A stretch of DNA of 64,000 bases from the NCBI GenBank assembly GCA_009861545.1, contig VXME01000102.1:19041-83040 (forward strand), read 5' to 3'. The translations under genes were made by a program, and so were the position numbers. Shown here piece after piece: positions 24,312 to 34,116 of this stretch. Numbering within the stretch: position 1 is the stretch's first letter; each line of letters begins with the position of its first letter. The notes under the pieces were generated by a model that did not search any database, was not told the origin of the DNA, and saw only the letters and a list, made by a program, of their open reading frames with translations. The stretch comes from Acidobacteriota bacterium (lineage in GTDB: Bacteria; Acidobacteriota; Vicinamibacteria; Vicinamibacterales; UBA8438).

Positions 24312-26674
24312 TGGAGACGATGGCGCTGAAACGGACGGCGGTCGTCGCGGGCATCGTCGTGGCGTCGGGTCTGACCGGCGCGGGTCCGGTACCGGCGCAG
24401 GAAGCCGAGGACACCCGGGCGGCCGTCACGGCCCGCGCCGCGCTCGACCGCTACTGCGTCACCTGCCACAACGAACGCCTGCGCACGGCGGGGCTGGCCC
24501 TCGACACGGCCGATCCGGGACACGTCGGCGACGCCCCCGAGATCTGGGAGAAAGTGGTGCGGAAGCTCCGCACCGGCATGATGCCGCCCGCACCGCGCCC
24601 GCGGCCGGACGCGGAAACCTACTCCGCGGTCGTCGGCTACCTGGAAGCCGCTCTCGACCGCGCCTCGGACGCGAGCCCCGATCCGGGGCGGCCCGCGTTG
24701 CAGCGACTCAACCGCGCCGAGTTCACCAACGCGGTCCGGGACCTGCTGGCGCTGGAGGTCGACGGGCGGGCCCTGCTGCCGGCGGACGATTCGGGCTACG
24801 GATTCGACAACATCGGCGACGTGCTGTCGGTCTCGCCGGGGCTGTTGGAACGCTACCTGCTGGCGGCCGCGAAGATCAGCCGCCGCGCTGTCGGCGACCC
24901 GACGCTGCGCCCGGCCACCGCCGTCTACAAGACGTCGCCGCTGCTCTCGCAGGACGGCCGCGTCAGCGAGGATCTGCCGTTCGGGTCCCGCGGCGGTCTC
25001 GCGGTGCGGCACCACTTCCCACTCGACGCGGAATACGTGGTTCGGGTGGCCCTGCGGGGACGCGCACGCGCCGGGCACCAACTGGAGATCCGTCTCGATC
25101 GCGAACGCGTCCGGCTCTTCGACCTGGCGGGAAGGGAGCCGCTGGCGGTACGCATTTCGGTGACCGCCGGCGCCCGGCTGCTGGGCGCTTCCTTCGTCGA
25201 GGAAATCGGGCGTTCGCTGCCGGTCGACGGGCGGCCGGCGCCGCCCCCGATCACCAGCTTCGCCTTCACGCTCTATCCGAACGCCCCGTCCGTGGAACGC
25301 ATCGAGGTCGTCGGTCCCTTCGACGGACGAGCGCCCGCGGACACCCCGAGCCGCCGGGCCATCTTCATCTGCCACCCGAGCGAAGAAACCGACGAACGGC
25401 CGTGCGCCGAGCGGATCCTCACGTCGCTCGCACGCCGTGCGTACCGGCGGCCGGTGACCGCCGCCGACACCGCGCCCCTCCTCGCCGCCTTCGAGGCGGG
25501 CCGGGACGCGGGCAACGGCTTCGACGACGGCATCCGGTGGGCCCTCGAGGCGCTGCTCGTGTCGCCGAAGTTCCTGTTCCGAGTGGAACGCGAGCCGGCG
25601 GACGCGGCGCCGGACGCCCCCTACCGTATCGCCGACCTCGACCTGGCCTCGCGGCTGTCGTTCTTCCTGTGGAGCAGCATCCCGGACGACGAGCTCGTGG
25701 AGCTGGCCGCCCGCGGGGAGTTGAGCGACCCGGCCGTGCTGGAATCGCAGGTCCGCCGGATGCTCGCCGACCCGCGCTCTCGGGCTCTGGTGGAGAACTT
25801 CGCCGGCCAGTGGCTCTATCTCCGCAACCTGCGCACGGTGACGCCGGACACCACGCGGTTTCCCGCGTTCGACGACAACCTCCGGCAGGCGCTCCAACGA
25901 GAGACCGAGCTGCTCTTCGGAAGTCAGCTCCGAGAGGACCGCAGCGTCCACGACCTGCTGCGAGCCGACTACACCTACGTCAACGAACGGCTGGCCCGGC
26001 ACTACGGCATTCCCAACGTCTACGGGAACCACTTCCGCCGCGTGCAGTACCGCGACGACCGGCGGGCCGGCCTGCTCGGTCACGGGAGCATCCTGACGGT
26101 GACCTCCTATCCGCACCGCACCTCCCCGGTGCTGCGGGGGAAGTGGCTGCTCGAGAATCTTCTGGGCGCGCCGCCGCCGCCGCCGCCCGACATCCCGGAG
26201 CTCGGCGGAGACGACGCCGCCGCTGTACCGGCCACGATGCGCGAGCGCATGGCGCAGCATCGGGCCAGCCCCGCGTGCTCGACCTGTCACGCGAAGATCG
26301 ATCCGCTGGGATTCGCCCTCGAGAACTTCGACGCGGTCGGACGCTGGCGCGCGAGTGAGGACGGAACGGCCACCGCCATCGACGCCTCGGGCGAGCTGCC
26401 CGACGGCGCCCCGTTCGACGGCCCCGCCGCGTTCCGCGACGCGCTGCTGCGCTCGCCGTGGGCCACCGAGTTCGCCACCGCCGTCACCGAGAAGCTGCTG
26501 ACCTACGCGCTCGGGCGCGGGCTGGACCACCGCGACGCGCCGGCCGTGCGCCGGATTCTTCGGAACGCCGAGGCCGGCGGCTATCGCTGGTCGTCGCTGA
26601 TTCTCGGTATCGTCGAGAGCGCGCCGTTCCGGATGCGGAAACCGTTGGACGCGAGCGACCACAGCGCACCGTAG
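24311..26674 (+). CDS. DUF1592 multidomain c-type cytochrome, cassette 2
   Basis: A 787-residue exported protein. CVTCH at 49-53 lies after a signal peptide ending near PVPAQ. DUF1587 (LQRLNRAEFTNAVRDLLALE), DUF1595 (ARRAYRRPVTAADT), DUF1592 (DLASRLSFFLWSSIPDDELV), DUF1588 (GSILTVTSYPHRTSPVLRG), CSTCH and DUF1585 (VTEKLLTYALGRGLDHRDAP) follow in the standard order. It is somewhat shorter than its three paralogues in the central carbohydrate-binding-like region. The ATG at 24311 overlaps the ankyrin stop; an ATG three codons later is possible. The DUF1552 gene follows after 20 nt. Confidence 0.88.
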   Translation: METMALKRTAVVAGIVVASGLTGAGPVPAQEAEDTRAAVTARAALDRYCVTCHNERLRTAGLALDTADPGHVGDAPEIWEKVVRKLRTGMMPPAPRPRPDAETYSAVVGYLEAALDRASDASPDPGRPALQRLNRAEFTNAVRDLLALEVDGRALLPADDSGYGFDNIGDVLSVSPGLLERYLLAAAKISRRAVGDPTLRPATAVYKTSPLLSQDGRVSEDLPFGSRGGLAVRHHFPLDAEYVVRVALRGRARAGHQLEIRLDRERVRLFDLAGREPLAVRISVTAGARLLGASFVEEIGRSLPVDGRPAPPPITSFAFTLYPNAPSVERIEVVGPFDGRAPADTPSRRAIFICHPSEETDERPCAERILTSLARRAYRRPVTAADTAPLLAAFEAGRDAGNGFDDGIRWALEALLVSPKFLFRVEREPADAAPDAPYRIADLDLASRLSFFLWSSIPDDELVELAARGELSDPAVLESQVRRMLADPRSRALVENFAGQWLYLRNLRTVTPDTTRFPAFDDNLRQALQRETELLFGSQLREDRSVHDLLRADYTYVNERLARHYGIPNVYGNHFRRVQYRDDRRAGLLGHGSILTVTSYPHRTSPVLRGKWLLENLLGAPPPPPPDIPELGGDDAAAVPATMRERMAQHRASPACSTCHAKIDPLGFALENFDAVGRWRASEDGTATAIDASGELPDGAPFDGPAAFRDALLRSPWATEFATAVTEKLLTYALGRGLDHRDAPAVRRILRNAEAGGYRWSSLILGIVESAPFRMRKPLDASDHSAP

Positions 26675-26694
26675 CGGACGATAGAGGTGCAGAG

Positions 26695-28050
26695 ATGATC
26701 ATCACGAAGAAGACGCTTCCCCGCCGTACGGTGCTCCGCGGTCTCGGCGCCTCGCTGGCGCTGCCCCTGCTGGACGGTATGGTCCCGGCGTTTGCGGCGA
26801 TCCGCAACTCGGCGGCCAGCCCCGTCCGTCGCTTCGGCGCCGTCTACGTGCCGAACGGCGTCGAGATGCGCGCCTGGACCCCCGGGGGAACCGGCACGGC
26901 GCTGGAGTTGACGCCCGTCCTCGAGCCGCTGGCGCCGGTGCGCGAGCGGGTCAACGTGCTGAGCGGCCTGGCCGACAAGGTGGCCATCCCGCGCGAGGGC
27001 GAAGGGGTCGGAGATCACGCCCGCGCCGCGTCGACGTGGTTGACCGGCGTGCACGTCAAGAAGACCGAGGGACCCGACATCCGGGCCGGCGTCTCCGTGG
27101 ATCAGATTGCCGCCCGTGCTTTCGGCAACGAGACCCAGCTCGCCTCACTGGAGCTGGCCATCGATTCGGTCGAGGTGCTCGGCGCGTGCGATCAGGGCTA
27201 TAGCTGCGCCTACACGAACACCATCGCCTGGCGCACGCCGACCACGCCGTTGCCGATGGAGAACAACCCGCGCGCGGTGTTCGAGCGCCTTTTCGGCGCC
27301 ACCGACAGCACGGACGTCCAGGCGCGGCTGGCCCGCCTCCGCCAGGACCGCAGCATCCTCGATTTCGTGACCGACGAGGCGGACGCGCTGCAGCGCACCC
27401 TGGGCGCCGGTGACCAGCGCAAGCTCGCCCAGTATCTCGACGCGGTGCGCGACGTCGAGCGGCGCATCCAGATGGCCGAGCGCCAGAGCGACCGCGAGAT
27501 CCCGGTCGTCGAGCAGCCGGCCGGCATCCCGGACACGTTCGAGGAGCACTGCCGGCTGATGTTCGACCTGCTGATCCTGGCCTACCAGACCGACCTGACG
27601 CGCGTCAGCACGTTCATGTTCGGCAGGGAGGTCAGCGGCCGGTCGTTCCCCGAGATCGGCGTGCCGGGCGGCCACCACGGCTACTCGCACCACCAGAACG
27701 ACCCCGAGAACCTGGCGATGCTCGCCCGGATCAATACGCATCACATCCGGCAGTTCGGCTACTTCCTGGAGAAGATGCAGTCGATCCCGGACGGCGACGG
27801 CTCGCTGCTCGACCACTCGCTGTTCGTCTACGGCGCGGGCATCAGCGACGGCAACCTGCACTTCCACCTCGACCTGCCGACGCTGCTGGCCGGCGGAGCC
27901 GCGGGGCGCGTGCGGGGCGGCCGCCATCTGCGCTACGACCACGACACGCCGCTGTCGAACCTGCACGTCGCCGTGCTCGAGAAGCTGGGGCTGCCGGTGG
28001 AGACCTTCGGGGACAGCACGGGCAAGCTGCAATACCTGACGGGAATCTAG
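26695..28050 (+). CDS. DUF1552 protein with Tat signal, cassette 2
   Basis: A 451-residue protein with a Tat signal (LPRRTVLRGLGASLALPLLDG). The DUF1552 blocks are RRFGAVYVPNGVEMRAW, GEGVGDHARAASTWLTG, CDQGYSCAYTNTIAW, PMENNPRAVFERLFG and DGDGSLLDHSLFVYGAGISDG. The C-terminal VETFGDSTGKLQYLTG matches the ends of the other three copies. Unlike the other cassettes it does not overlap the DUF1592 stop but sits 20 nt downstream. It is the last gene of the cassette and converges on a small membrane gene 17 bp away. Confidence 0.88.
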   Translation: MIITKKTLPRRTVLRGLGASLALPLLDGMVPAFAAIRNSAASPVRRFGAVYVPNGVEMRAWTPGGTGTALELTPVLEPLAPVRERVNVLSGLADKVAIPREGEGVGDHARAASTWLTGVHVKKTEGPDIRAGVSVDQIAARAFGNETQLASLELAIDSVEVLGACDQGYSCAYTNTIAWRTPTTPLPMENNPRAVFERLFGATDSTDVQARLARLRQDRSILDFVTDEADALQRTLGAGDQRKLAQYLDAVRDVERRIQMAERQSDREIPVVEQPAGIPDTFEEHCRLMFDLLILAYQTDLTRVSTFMFGREVSGRSFPEIGVPGGHHGYSHHQNDPENLAMLARINTHHIRQFGYFLEKMQSIPDGDGSLLDHSLFVYGAGISDGNLHFHLDLPTLLAGGAAGRVRGGRHLRYDHDTPLSNLHVAVLEKLGLPVETFGDSTGKLQYLTGI

Positions 28051-28067
28051 GACGTTCAGGCGACCCG

Positions 28068-28229
28068 TCAGCGAGCGGCGCGGCCCACGAGCCCCTGAAA
28101 GGTGCGCTCGACGAAGTCGTCCACACCGGGGACGAACAGCACCGAGAGGACCGTGACGGCCACAGCGGCGGCGATGCTCCAGTAGAAGTAGTTCATCGCC
28201 CGGTCCGGGGACAGTTCCGGGAATCCCAT
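28068..28229 (-). CDS. Small single-helix membrane protein
   Basis: A 53-residue protein: a short polar start (MGFPELSPDRAMNYFYW), one membrane helix (SIAAAVAVTVLSVLFVPG) and a basic C-terminus (FVERTFQGLVGRAAR). No family recognised. It lies 5 nt downstream of the next gene on the same strand and is probably cotranscribed. The long frame running upstream is a shadow of that gene. Confidence 0.5.
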   Translation of the reverse strand: MGFPELSPDRAMNYFYWSIAAAVAVTVLSVLFVPGVDDFVERTFQGLVGRAAR

Positions 28230-28234
28230 TGCCG

Positions 28235-28753
28235 TCAGTCCCTCGGGGCCGCCTCGAAGACCCAGGAATCGCCTGCTTCCACCGACGCGCGGGTCACCTG
28301 CGACGGGTACTTGTCGCGGATGGCGGCAGCGATGCCGTCCAGTATCTCCCCGGATTCGATCCGCACCAGCCGGCGGTCGTAGCGCTTGCCCTCGATCCGG
28401 AGAACCGCCCGGCCGTCGCGCTCCGCCTGCACCGGCCACCGCTTCCACAACCGCCCCACGGCGGTGCCCATGTAGCCGGACCAGACGTAGAGCCGGCCGT
28501 CGTGCTCCGTCGTCCAGATGCGGCGCGACCGGGGAGGATCCAGCAACTGCAGCTCGATGGTGGGGATGTCCCTCACGAAGCTCCAGTCCGGTTCGGGGCC
28601 GGCGTACAACTCGCCGGCCACCAGGGGGCCGCCGGAGAACAGCCGGTTCGGTCCATCGGCGAACCGCTGCTTGACCGCCGCGGTGGTGACCGCCGCCACC
28701 GGGATCGACAGCAGGCAACCGGCGACGATCAGCACGCGAATGACCATGCTCAT
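28235..28753 (-). CDS. Membrane-anchored or exported protein of unknown function
   Basis: A 172-residue protein with one N-terminal hydrophobic helix (MVIRVLIVAGCLLSIPVAAVTTAAV). The rest is a small beta-rich domain: DWSFVRDIPTIELQLLDPPRSR, then IWTTEHDGRLYVWSGYMG and RAVLRIEGKRYDRRLVRI. The pattern weakly recalls split-barrel, PNPOx-like flavoproteins, but no flavin motif can be claimed. It diverges from the 5'-nucleotidase gene with about 110 bp between the starts, and is followed closely by a tiny membrane protein that could be its partner. Confidence 0.6.
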   Translation of the reverse strand: MSMVIRVLIVAGCLLSIPVAAVTTAAVKQRFADGPNRLFSGGPLVAGELYAGPEPDWSFVRDIPTIELQLLDPPRSRRIWTTEHDGRLYVWSGYMGTAVGRLWKRWPVQAERDGRAVLRIEGKRYDRRLVRIESGEILDGIAAAIRDKYPSQVTRASVEAGDSWVFEAAPRD

Positions 28754-28851
28754 GACGCATTCAGTCTAGGGGTCTGCGCCGCAGAACGCAACGGCGTGAG
28801 TCCTGCGGCGCAGGCTCCCGCCGCATCCCCCCGGGAGAGGGTCGAGCCCGG

Positions 28852-28857
28852 TAGAAT
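28852..28857 (+). promoter_or_regulatory. -10 box TAGAAT, leaderless start of the nucleotidase gene
   Basis: TAGAAT ends 6 nt before the ATG at 28864, the spacing at which transcription would begin at the start codon itself. No ribosome-binding site fits in the gap. Confidence 0.55.
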
Positions 28858-28863
28858 TCCGCC

Positions 28864-30636
28864 ATGAGGTGCCTGCTCCGGCCGATTGTCGCCGCGCCCG
28901 CGCTGGTTGCCGCCTGCGTTCTGCTCGCGGGGGCGTCTCCGGCGGAGCAGGTTCCCTCGACCGATCAGGACGGCGCCATCGACCGCGTCACGCTTTCCAT
29001 CATCGGCACCACCGACCTGCACGGCCGCGTCTTCCCGAACGACCGACAGGGAGGGGTCGCGCTGCTGGGCGGGTACCTGCGCAACCTGCGCGCGGCGAGG
29101 GCGGCCGACGGGGGCGCCGTGCTGCTGCTGGACGCGGGCGACACCTTCGAGGGCGGAATCGCCGCCAACATCTCGGAAGGGGCCCTCGTCGTCGACGCCT
29201 ACAATGCGCTCGGCTACGACGCGCTCGCCATTGGCAACCACGAGTTCGACTACGGGGCCCTCGACACCGCGGCGCGGGACGGCCGAACGCCCGACATGCG
29301 CGGCGCGCTCAAGGCCGCCGCCGCCCGCGCACGGTTTCCGTTTCTCGCGGCGAACTTGATCGATGCGGCGACGGGACGCCCGGTGGCGTGGCCGAACGTC
29401 CGGCCGTCCACACTCGTCGACGCCGCGGGCCTCCGGGTGGGCATCGTCGGCATCATGACCCGCTACGCGCTCACGAGAACGCTCGCCGCCAACGTCCAGG
29501 GACTCGACACGACGGCGCTCGAACCCGCCGTCGAGCACGAGGCGCGTCGCCTGCGCCGGCGCGGCGCCGACCTCGTGCTGGTGCTCGCGCACGCCGGCGG
29601 CGCCTGCTTCCGATTCGACGATCCCACCGACCTGTCGTCGTGCGACGACGATGCCGAGATCTTCGAGCTGGCCCGGCGGCTGCCACCCGGCCTGGTCGAC
29701 GCGATCGTCGCCGGCCACTCCCACGGGGCGGTGGCGCACGAGGTGGCGGGCATCCCGATCGTCCAGGCCTACTCGCGCGGGAGCGCCTTCGCGCGGGTCG
29801 ACCTGACCGTCGAGCGCGGCGCCGGGGTCGTGTCCGCCCGGCTCTTCCCGCCCCAGGCGGTCTGCGCCGCCGTCGCGCCGGACGGCTGGTCCTGCGCGAC
29901 CGGCGGCGGCACGCCCGCGGCCTACGAGGGTGCGCCCGTCCGGCCCGACGCATCGATCGTCGCTGCGATGCAGCCCGCGCTCGACCGGGTGAACCGCTGG
30001 CGCGCCGAGCCGCTCGGCGTCACCCTGGACACACCGCTCCCGCGGAATCCCGACGGCATCGAATCGCCGCTCGCCAACCTCTTCGCGGATGCGATCCTGG
30101 CTGCCGCGCCGGGCGCGGACCTCGCGATCGGCATGGGCGGCAGGCGGGCGGGGCTGCGCAGGGATCTGCCGGCGGGGGCGCTCACCCGCGGCCCCCTCTA
30201 CGACGTGTTCGCCTTCGACAACCGCATCGCCGAGCTGGTGATGACCGGCGCCCAGGTGCGGCAGGCCCTGGCCCGCGAGTTGACGCGCGAGCTGGCGCGC
30301 AGCCGGCGCGGAATCCCCAGCGTGTCGGGCATCCGCGTGCGGGTGACGTGCGACGGGGATCGGCGGGAGTTGGAGATCTTCCGTCCATCGGGAGCCCCGA
30401 TCGGCCCGGACGATACGCTCGTCGTGGCGACCACGGATTTCTTCGCCCGGCGCGCCGCGCGCGACGCTGTCGCCGCGCCCCCGGCCGCGGCGCAGGCGTC
30501 GGCGCCGCTGGTCCGGGAGGCGGTCTCCGACTGGCTCATTGCCCGCGGCGGACGGCTCGATGCCGCCGATTTCGTTACACCGCCGCGCTGGGACACGCCG
30601 GCGCGCGGATCCTGCCTCGCCGGGACATCTCGATAG
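28864..30636 (+). CDS. Exported 5'-nucleotidase/UDP-sugar hydrolase family
   Basis: A 590-residue two-domain metallophosphatase with a signal peptide (PIVAAPALVAACVLLAGAS). The N-terminal calcineurin-like domain has all metal motifs: TTDLHG (51-54), GDTFEG (92-97), GNHEFDYG (124-131), AHAGG and GHSHG. The C-terminal 5'_nucleotid_C domain binds the nucleobase (SPLANLFADAILAAAPGADLAIGMGG and YDVFAFDNRIAELVMTG). It hydrolyses extracellular nucleotides or nucleotide-sugars to release phosphate. Downstream, in the same direction, lies an acyltransferase. A Pho-box-like repeat upstream of the nearby TonB receptor hints at phosphate control of the region, but not of this gene directly. Confidence 0.88.
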   Translation: MRCLLRPIVAAPALVAACVLLAGASPAEQVPSTDQDGAIDRVTLSIIGTTDLHGRVFPNDRQGGVALLGGYLRNLRAARAADGGAVLLLDAGDTFEGGIAANISEGALVVDAYNALGYDALAIGNHEFDYGALDTAARDGRTPDMRGALKAAAARARFPFLAANLIDAATGRPVAWPNVRPSTLVDAAGLRVGIVGIMTRYALTRTLAANVQGLDTTALEPAVEHEARRLRRRGADLVLVLAHAGGACFRFDDPTDLSSCDDDAEIFELARRLPPGLVDAIVAGHSHGAVAHEVAGIPIVQAYSRGSAFARVDLTVERGAGVVSARLFPPQAVCAAVAPDGWSCATGGGTPAAYEGAPVRPDASIVAAMQPALDRVNRWRAEPLGVTLDTPLPRNPDGIESPLANLFADAILAAAPGADLAIGMGGRRAGLRRDLPAGALTRGPLYDVFAFDNRIAELVMTGAQVRQALARELTRELARSRRGIPSVSGIRVRVTCDGDRRELEIFRPSGAPIGPDDTLVVATTDFFARRAARDAVAAPPAAAQASAPLVREAVSDWLIARGGRLDAADFVTPPRWDTPARGSCLAGTSR

Positions 30637-30667
30637 CGCATATGGCGGATCAGGTCCGGGGGGCCGA

Positions 30668-31477
30668 TTGAGCCGCACCGCCCCGCCGCGGCTCCTGCGC
30701 CGCTACCTGCGCATCGCGTCGCTGGCGCTGGTCACCGGGGTCTTCTTCGCCATCCTGTGGACGGCCCTCGCCCTGCTCCTGCCGGCGCCGCGCCTGCGAC
30801 GGCCTGCCCGCAACGCGATCTTCCGCGCCTGGGCCCGCATCTGCCTGCGCATCATCGGCGGACGCGTGCGGGTGGAGGGGCCTGCCCCGCGGACGCCCTT
30901 CCTCCTCGTGTGCAACCACCTCGGCTACGTGGACATTCCGGCGCTGGCGTCCTGCGCCGACGCCTGGTTCGTCGCCAAGATGGAGATGCGCTCGTGGCCG
31001 ATCGTCGGAATCCTCTGCCGTTCGGTGGGCACCATCTTCATAGACCGGAAGACGGGCCGTGACGTGCTGCGCGTCAATCGGCTCATCGAGGACGTGCTGC
31101 GCCGCGGCTACGGCGTTGTCATCTTCCCCGAGGGAACGAGCACGCAGGGGTTCGAGGTCCGCCGCTTTCGCACCTCTCTTCTCGACCACGCGGCGCGCAC
31201 CGGGATGCCGGTTCACGCGGCGGCGCTCACCTACCGCACGGCCCCCGAGGAGCCGCCGGCGCACCTGTCGGTCTGCTGGTGGGGCGACGCCCCCCTCTTC
31301 GCCCACGCGCAGCGGCTCTTCGAGCTTCGGCGCTTCGACATCGTCGTGCGCTTCAGTCCCGTCGCGGCCAGCGCCAGCGACCGCAAGGAACTGGCCGGGC
31401 GCCTGCACCGGGAGGTAGAACGCATCTTCGAGCCCGTCGTCCCGCCGGACCAGCGCGCCGTCGAGACCGGCTTCTGA
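30668..31477 (+). CDS. plsC: 1-acyl-sn-glycerol-3-phosphate acyltransferase (PlsC family)
   Basis: About 269 residues. It has an N-terminal membrane helix (IASLALVTGVFFAILWTALALLL). The acyltransferase signature is NHLGYVD, giving H84 and D89 of the HX4D catalytic pair. The glycerophosphate-binding blocks are GTIFIDRKTGRD and VVIFPEGTSTQGF. It acylates lysophosphatidate at the inner membrane in phospholipid synthesis. The start is taken as TTG at 30668 because a G-rich ribosome site directly precedes it and the protein begins properly there; the longer frame upstream overlaps the nucleotidase gene. It is followed by the convergent TonB receptor gene. Confidence 0.85.
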   Translation: MSRTAPPRLLRRYLRIASLALVTGVFFAILWTALALLLPAPRLRRPARNAIFRAWARICLRIIGGRVRVEGPAPRTPFLLVCNHLGYVDIPALASCADAWFVAKMEMRSWPIVGILCRSVGTIFIDRKTGRDVLRVNRLIEDVLRRGYGVVIFPEGTSTQGFEVRRFRTSLLDHAARTGMPVHAAALTYRTAPEEPPAHLSVCWWGDAPLFAHAQRLFELRRFDIVVRFSPVAASASDRKELAGRLHREVERIFEPVVPPDQRAVETGF

Positions 31478-31528
31478 CGAAACCGGTTCGCGCTCGCCAC
31501 GGTCGGGACCCGGGAACCCGTCGCCGCG

Positions 31529-34039
31529 TCAGAACTCGAAGTGCAGCATCACCGAGTAGGTCCTCGGCGCCCCGAGCATGACCTGGTTGGCATAGATGAA
31601 CGACGGATCGGTCTGCCCCAGGTAGAAGATGTCGGACCATGAGGCGTACGCCGCGTCGGTCAAGTTGTCGACGTTGAACGTCACGCGCACGGGGTCGAGC
31701 GTCAGCGCGACGTAGGCATCCGCATGCGCGTAGCCGTTGAGGACGATCGCGTTCGCGTTGTTGGCCTGGCGATCGCCGACGATGCGCACCGTGGCGCCCG
31801 CCTCCAGCGGCGCGCCGCCGATGTTCCGGTAGCTGCCCCAGAGATTGCCGGCGGCAGTCGGCACGTTGGGCGGGGTGTTCCCCGCGAACCGGACGAAATT
31901 GGCCGACGGCACGAACTCCGCGTCCGTGTAGGCCACGCTCGCGCCGATCTGCGCGTCGGTGTTCGGGCGAGCGGATACCGACAACTCCAGTCCGCGCGAC
32001 TGGATGCCGCCGATCGTCGTGGCGCTGTCCAGGGCGAACCGCTCCAGGATGTCGTCCCGCTCGATGTCGAACCAGGCGGCAGTGACCTGCGTGCGACCCC
32101 CGTCGAGGTCGGCCTTCAGACCGACCTCCCACTGCCGTGCGTCGGTGAGGTCGAAATCCTGGTTCGCGTTGACCAGAAAGATGTTGGCGTTGACGGGATC
32201 CTTCGCGTTGCTCAACTGGCCGTACGCCACCAAGTCGTCGCGCAGGTTCACGACCGCGCCGGTGCGCCAGCTCCACCAGCGGAAGTCGCGCACGAAGCCG
32301 CTCGGCTCCACCGCGCCGACGGCGTCGCGATTGACCCGCTCGAGGCTCATGCCGTCATGCCGCAGGGCGCCGGCCAGCCTGACGCGATCGCCCAGCGGCA
32401 GGGAGTCCTCGATGAAGAACGCCCACGAATCGATGTACGTGGGACTGACGCCGCGCAGCTCGCGCTGCCCGTAGGTGCCGGGCACCGGGTTGAAGACATC
32501 GACCATGTCGCCCGGTACGAGCGGGAGCTGCCGGCGGAATCCGCGACCGCGCTCGAAGTCGAGCGTGGACGCCTCGAAGCCGACGGTGGCCCGGTTCTCG
32601 AGCCCGCCGACCGGGGTCCTGATGTCGAGGTGCACGCGGTCCCCGAACAGTTTCTGGTCGTGGTCGACGAAGAAGTAGCCGTAGTAGCGCTGGATCTGGC
32701 CCACTGTCGTGCAGACGTCGACGACGGCGGTGCAGTACGGAAAGCCTTCCGCGTTCTGCCAGTTCCGCTTGGCGTTGAAGTTGTAGACCGTGTTGCGCAG
32801 CGTGACCTGATCGCTCAGCTGCACCTCGGCGTCGGCGCGCAGCAGGAGCTGCGTCGAATCGTTCACCGCGTCCGTCACGTTGTAATTGAGGAAACGCGTG
32901 CGCGCATCGATTCCCTCGCCGGTGGTGGTGGAGATCACGTCGAGCGGTTCGCCGATCACCGCGGCGGGCAGCAGCGGGGTGCCGAAATACGACCCGACGT
33001 CGTCGGTCAGGTAGTCCACGCTGAACCGCAACTCGGCCCGCGGGGCGGGTCGCCACAACAGGTTGCCGGTGACGTTGGACGAGCTCGGACTCATGCGCTC
33101 GACGAAGCCGTCGGAACCGTATCGGCTGACGTCGAAGCGGTACCAGAGCGTGTCGCTGATCGGCCCGTTCGCGCCGACGGCCGTCTGATGCGTGTTGAAC
33201 CGTCCGTACGAGAACAACGCGTTGTACTCGGGCGCGTCCGTCGCCATCGCCTGCTTGGTGACGGCGTTCACCGTGCCGGCTACCGCGCCCTGGCCGTTGA
33301 GCACCGACGCCGGTCCGCGGAGCAGCTCGACGCGATCGAGGTTGAAGGTGTTCTGCGGCCGCATGACCATGTTGGCGGGGCCGAGCCAGATCCCGTCCCG
33401 CAGGACCGTGATCTGCGAGCGCGTGAACCCGCGCACCGAGAAGCTCGACGGCGCGGCCGGACTGTGACCCGCGAGCACGCCCGGCACCGTCTCCAGCGCG
33501 TCGCTGATCCGCTGGAAGCCGCGCGTCTGCATGACCGCGCTGTCGATCACGTCTATCGAGGCCGGAATGTCCATGGCGCGCAGGCCCAGGCGGCTGCCGG
33601 CCTCCGTCGATTCGCCGAGCCCCAGCTCGCCGCGAATGCCGGTGACCGTAACGCGCTCTTCGAAGGCCGCTACCGGCAGCCGCAGGTCGAGGCGCACGGG
33701 CGAGCCCGCGGCGACCGTGATACGTGAGGTGAGCGGCGCGAATCCCTGCCGCCTGACCGTCAGGCTGTAATCCCCGGCCGGCACGTCGCTGAAGCTGAAC
33801 GCGCCGTCGGATCCCGTGGTGGCCGACCGATCGAGCTCCTCGATAGTGACCACAGCCGCCGCCAGCGGCGCCCCGCCGCCTTCGTCCACGACCGTTCCCT
33901 GCACCATGCCCGACGGCTGGCCGGCCGCCGGAACCGCCACAAGCAACCCGAGCGCTGCAGTAAGCGCGGTGATAGCGCCACAGCTACTGCGCACGCGCGT
34001 TGCATCGATTACCGGTCCTGAATTCGAATCCGATCTCAA
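31529..34039 (-). CDS. TonB-dependent receptor, siderophore-receptor type
   Basis: An 836-residue outer-membrane protein. The signal peptide (ITALTAALGLLVAVPAAG) is followed by a carboxypeptidase-regulatory-like domain (VQGTVVDEGGGAPLAAAVVTI), the plug (VTVTGIRGELGL, SFSVRGFTRSQITVLRDGI, VELLRGPASVLNGQGAVAGTVN) and a 22-strand barrel ending in FEF. It takes up a ligand such as a siderophore or other chelate using TonB energy. The start is TTG at 34039, because AGAGGAAAG lies 5 nt upstream and no ATG fits. A three-copy 11-bp-spaced repeat about 80 bp upstream resembles a Pho box. Ligand unknown. Confidence 0.85.
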   Translation of the reverse strand: MRSDSNSGPVIDATRVRSSCGAITALTAALGLLVAVPAAGQPSGMVQGTVVDEGGGAPLAAAVVTIEELDRSATTGSDGAFSFSDVPAGDYSLTVRRQGFAPLTSRITVAAGSPVRLDLRLPVAAFEERVTVTGIRGELGLGESTEAGSRLGLRAMDIPASIDVIDSAVMQTRGFQRISDALETVPGVLAGHSPAAPSSFSVRGFTRSQITVLRDGIWLGPANMVMRPQNTFNLDRVELLRGPASVLNGQGAVAGTVNAVTKQAMATDAPEYNALFSYGRFNTHQTAVGANGPISDTLWYRFDVSRYGSDGFVERMSPSSSNVTGNLLWRPAPRAELRFSVDYLTDDVGSYFGTPLLPAAVIGEPLDVISTTTGEGIDARTRFLNYNVTDAVNDSTQLLLRADAEVQLSDQVTLRNTVYNFNAKRNWQNAEGFPYCTAVVDVCTTVGQIQRYYGYFFVDHDQKLFGDRVHLDIRTPVGGLENRATVGFEASTLDFERGRGFRRQLPLVPGDMVDVFNPVPGTYGQRELRGVSPTYIDSWAFFIEDSLPLGDRVRLAGALRHDGMSLERVNRDAVGAVEPSGFVRDFRWWSWRTGAVVNLRDDLVAYGQLSNAKDPVNANIFLVNANQDFDLTDARQWEVGLKADLDGGRTQVTAAWFDIERDDILERFALDSATTIGGIQSRGLELSVSARPNTDAQIGASVAYTDAEFVPSANFVRFAGNTPPNVPTAAGNLWGSYRNIGGAPLEAGATVRIVGDRQANNANAIVLNGYAHADAYVALTLDPVRVTFNVDNLTDAAYASWSDIFYLGQTDPSFIYANQVMLGAPRTYSVMLHFEF

Positions 34040-34116
34040 TTGTCTTTCCTCTCCATGCTTGTTCGGGCCACCGTACGCGGTCCAATTGATGAGTATCCAA
34101 TGAAGCGGCCGGCCAC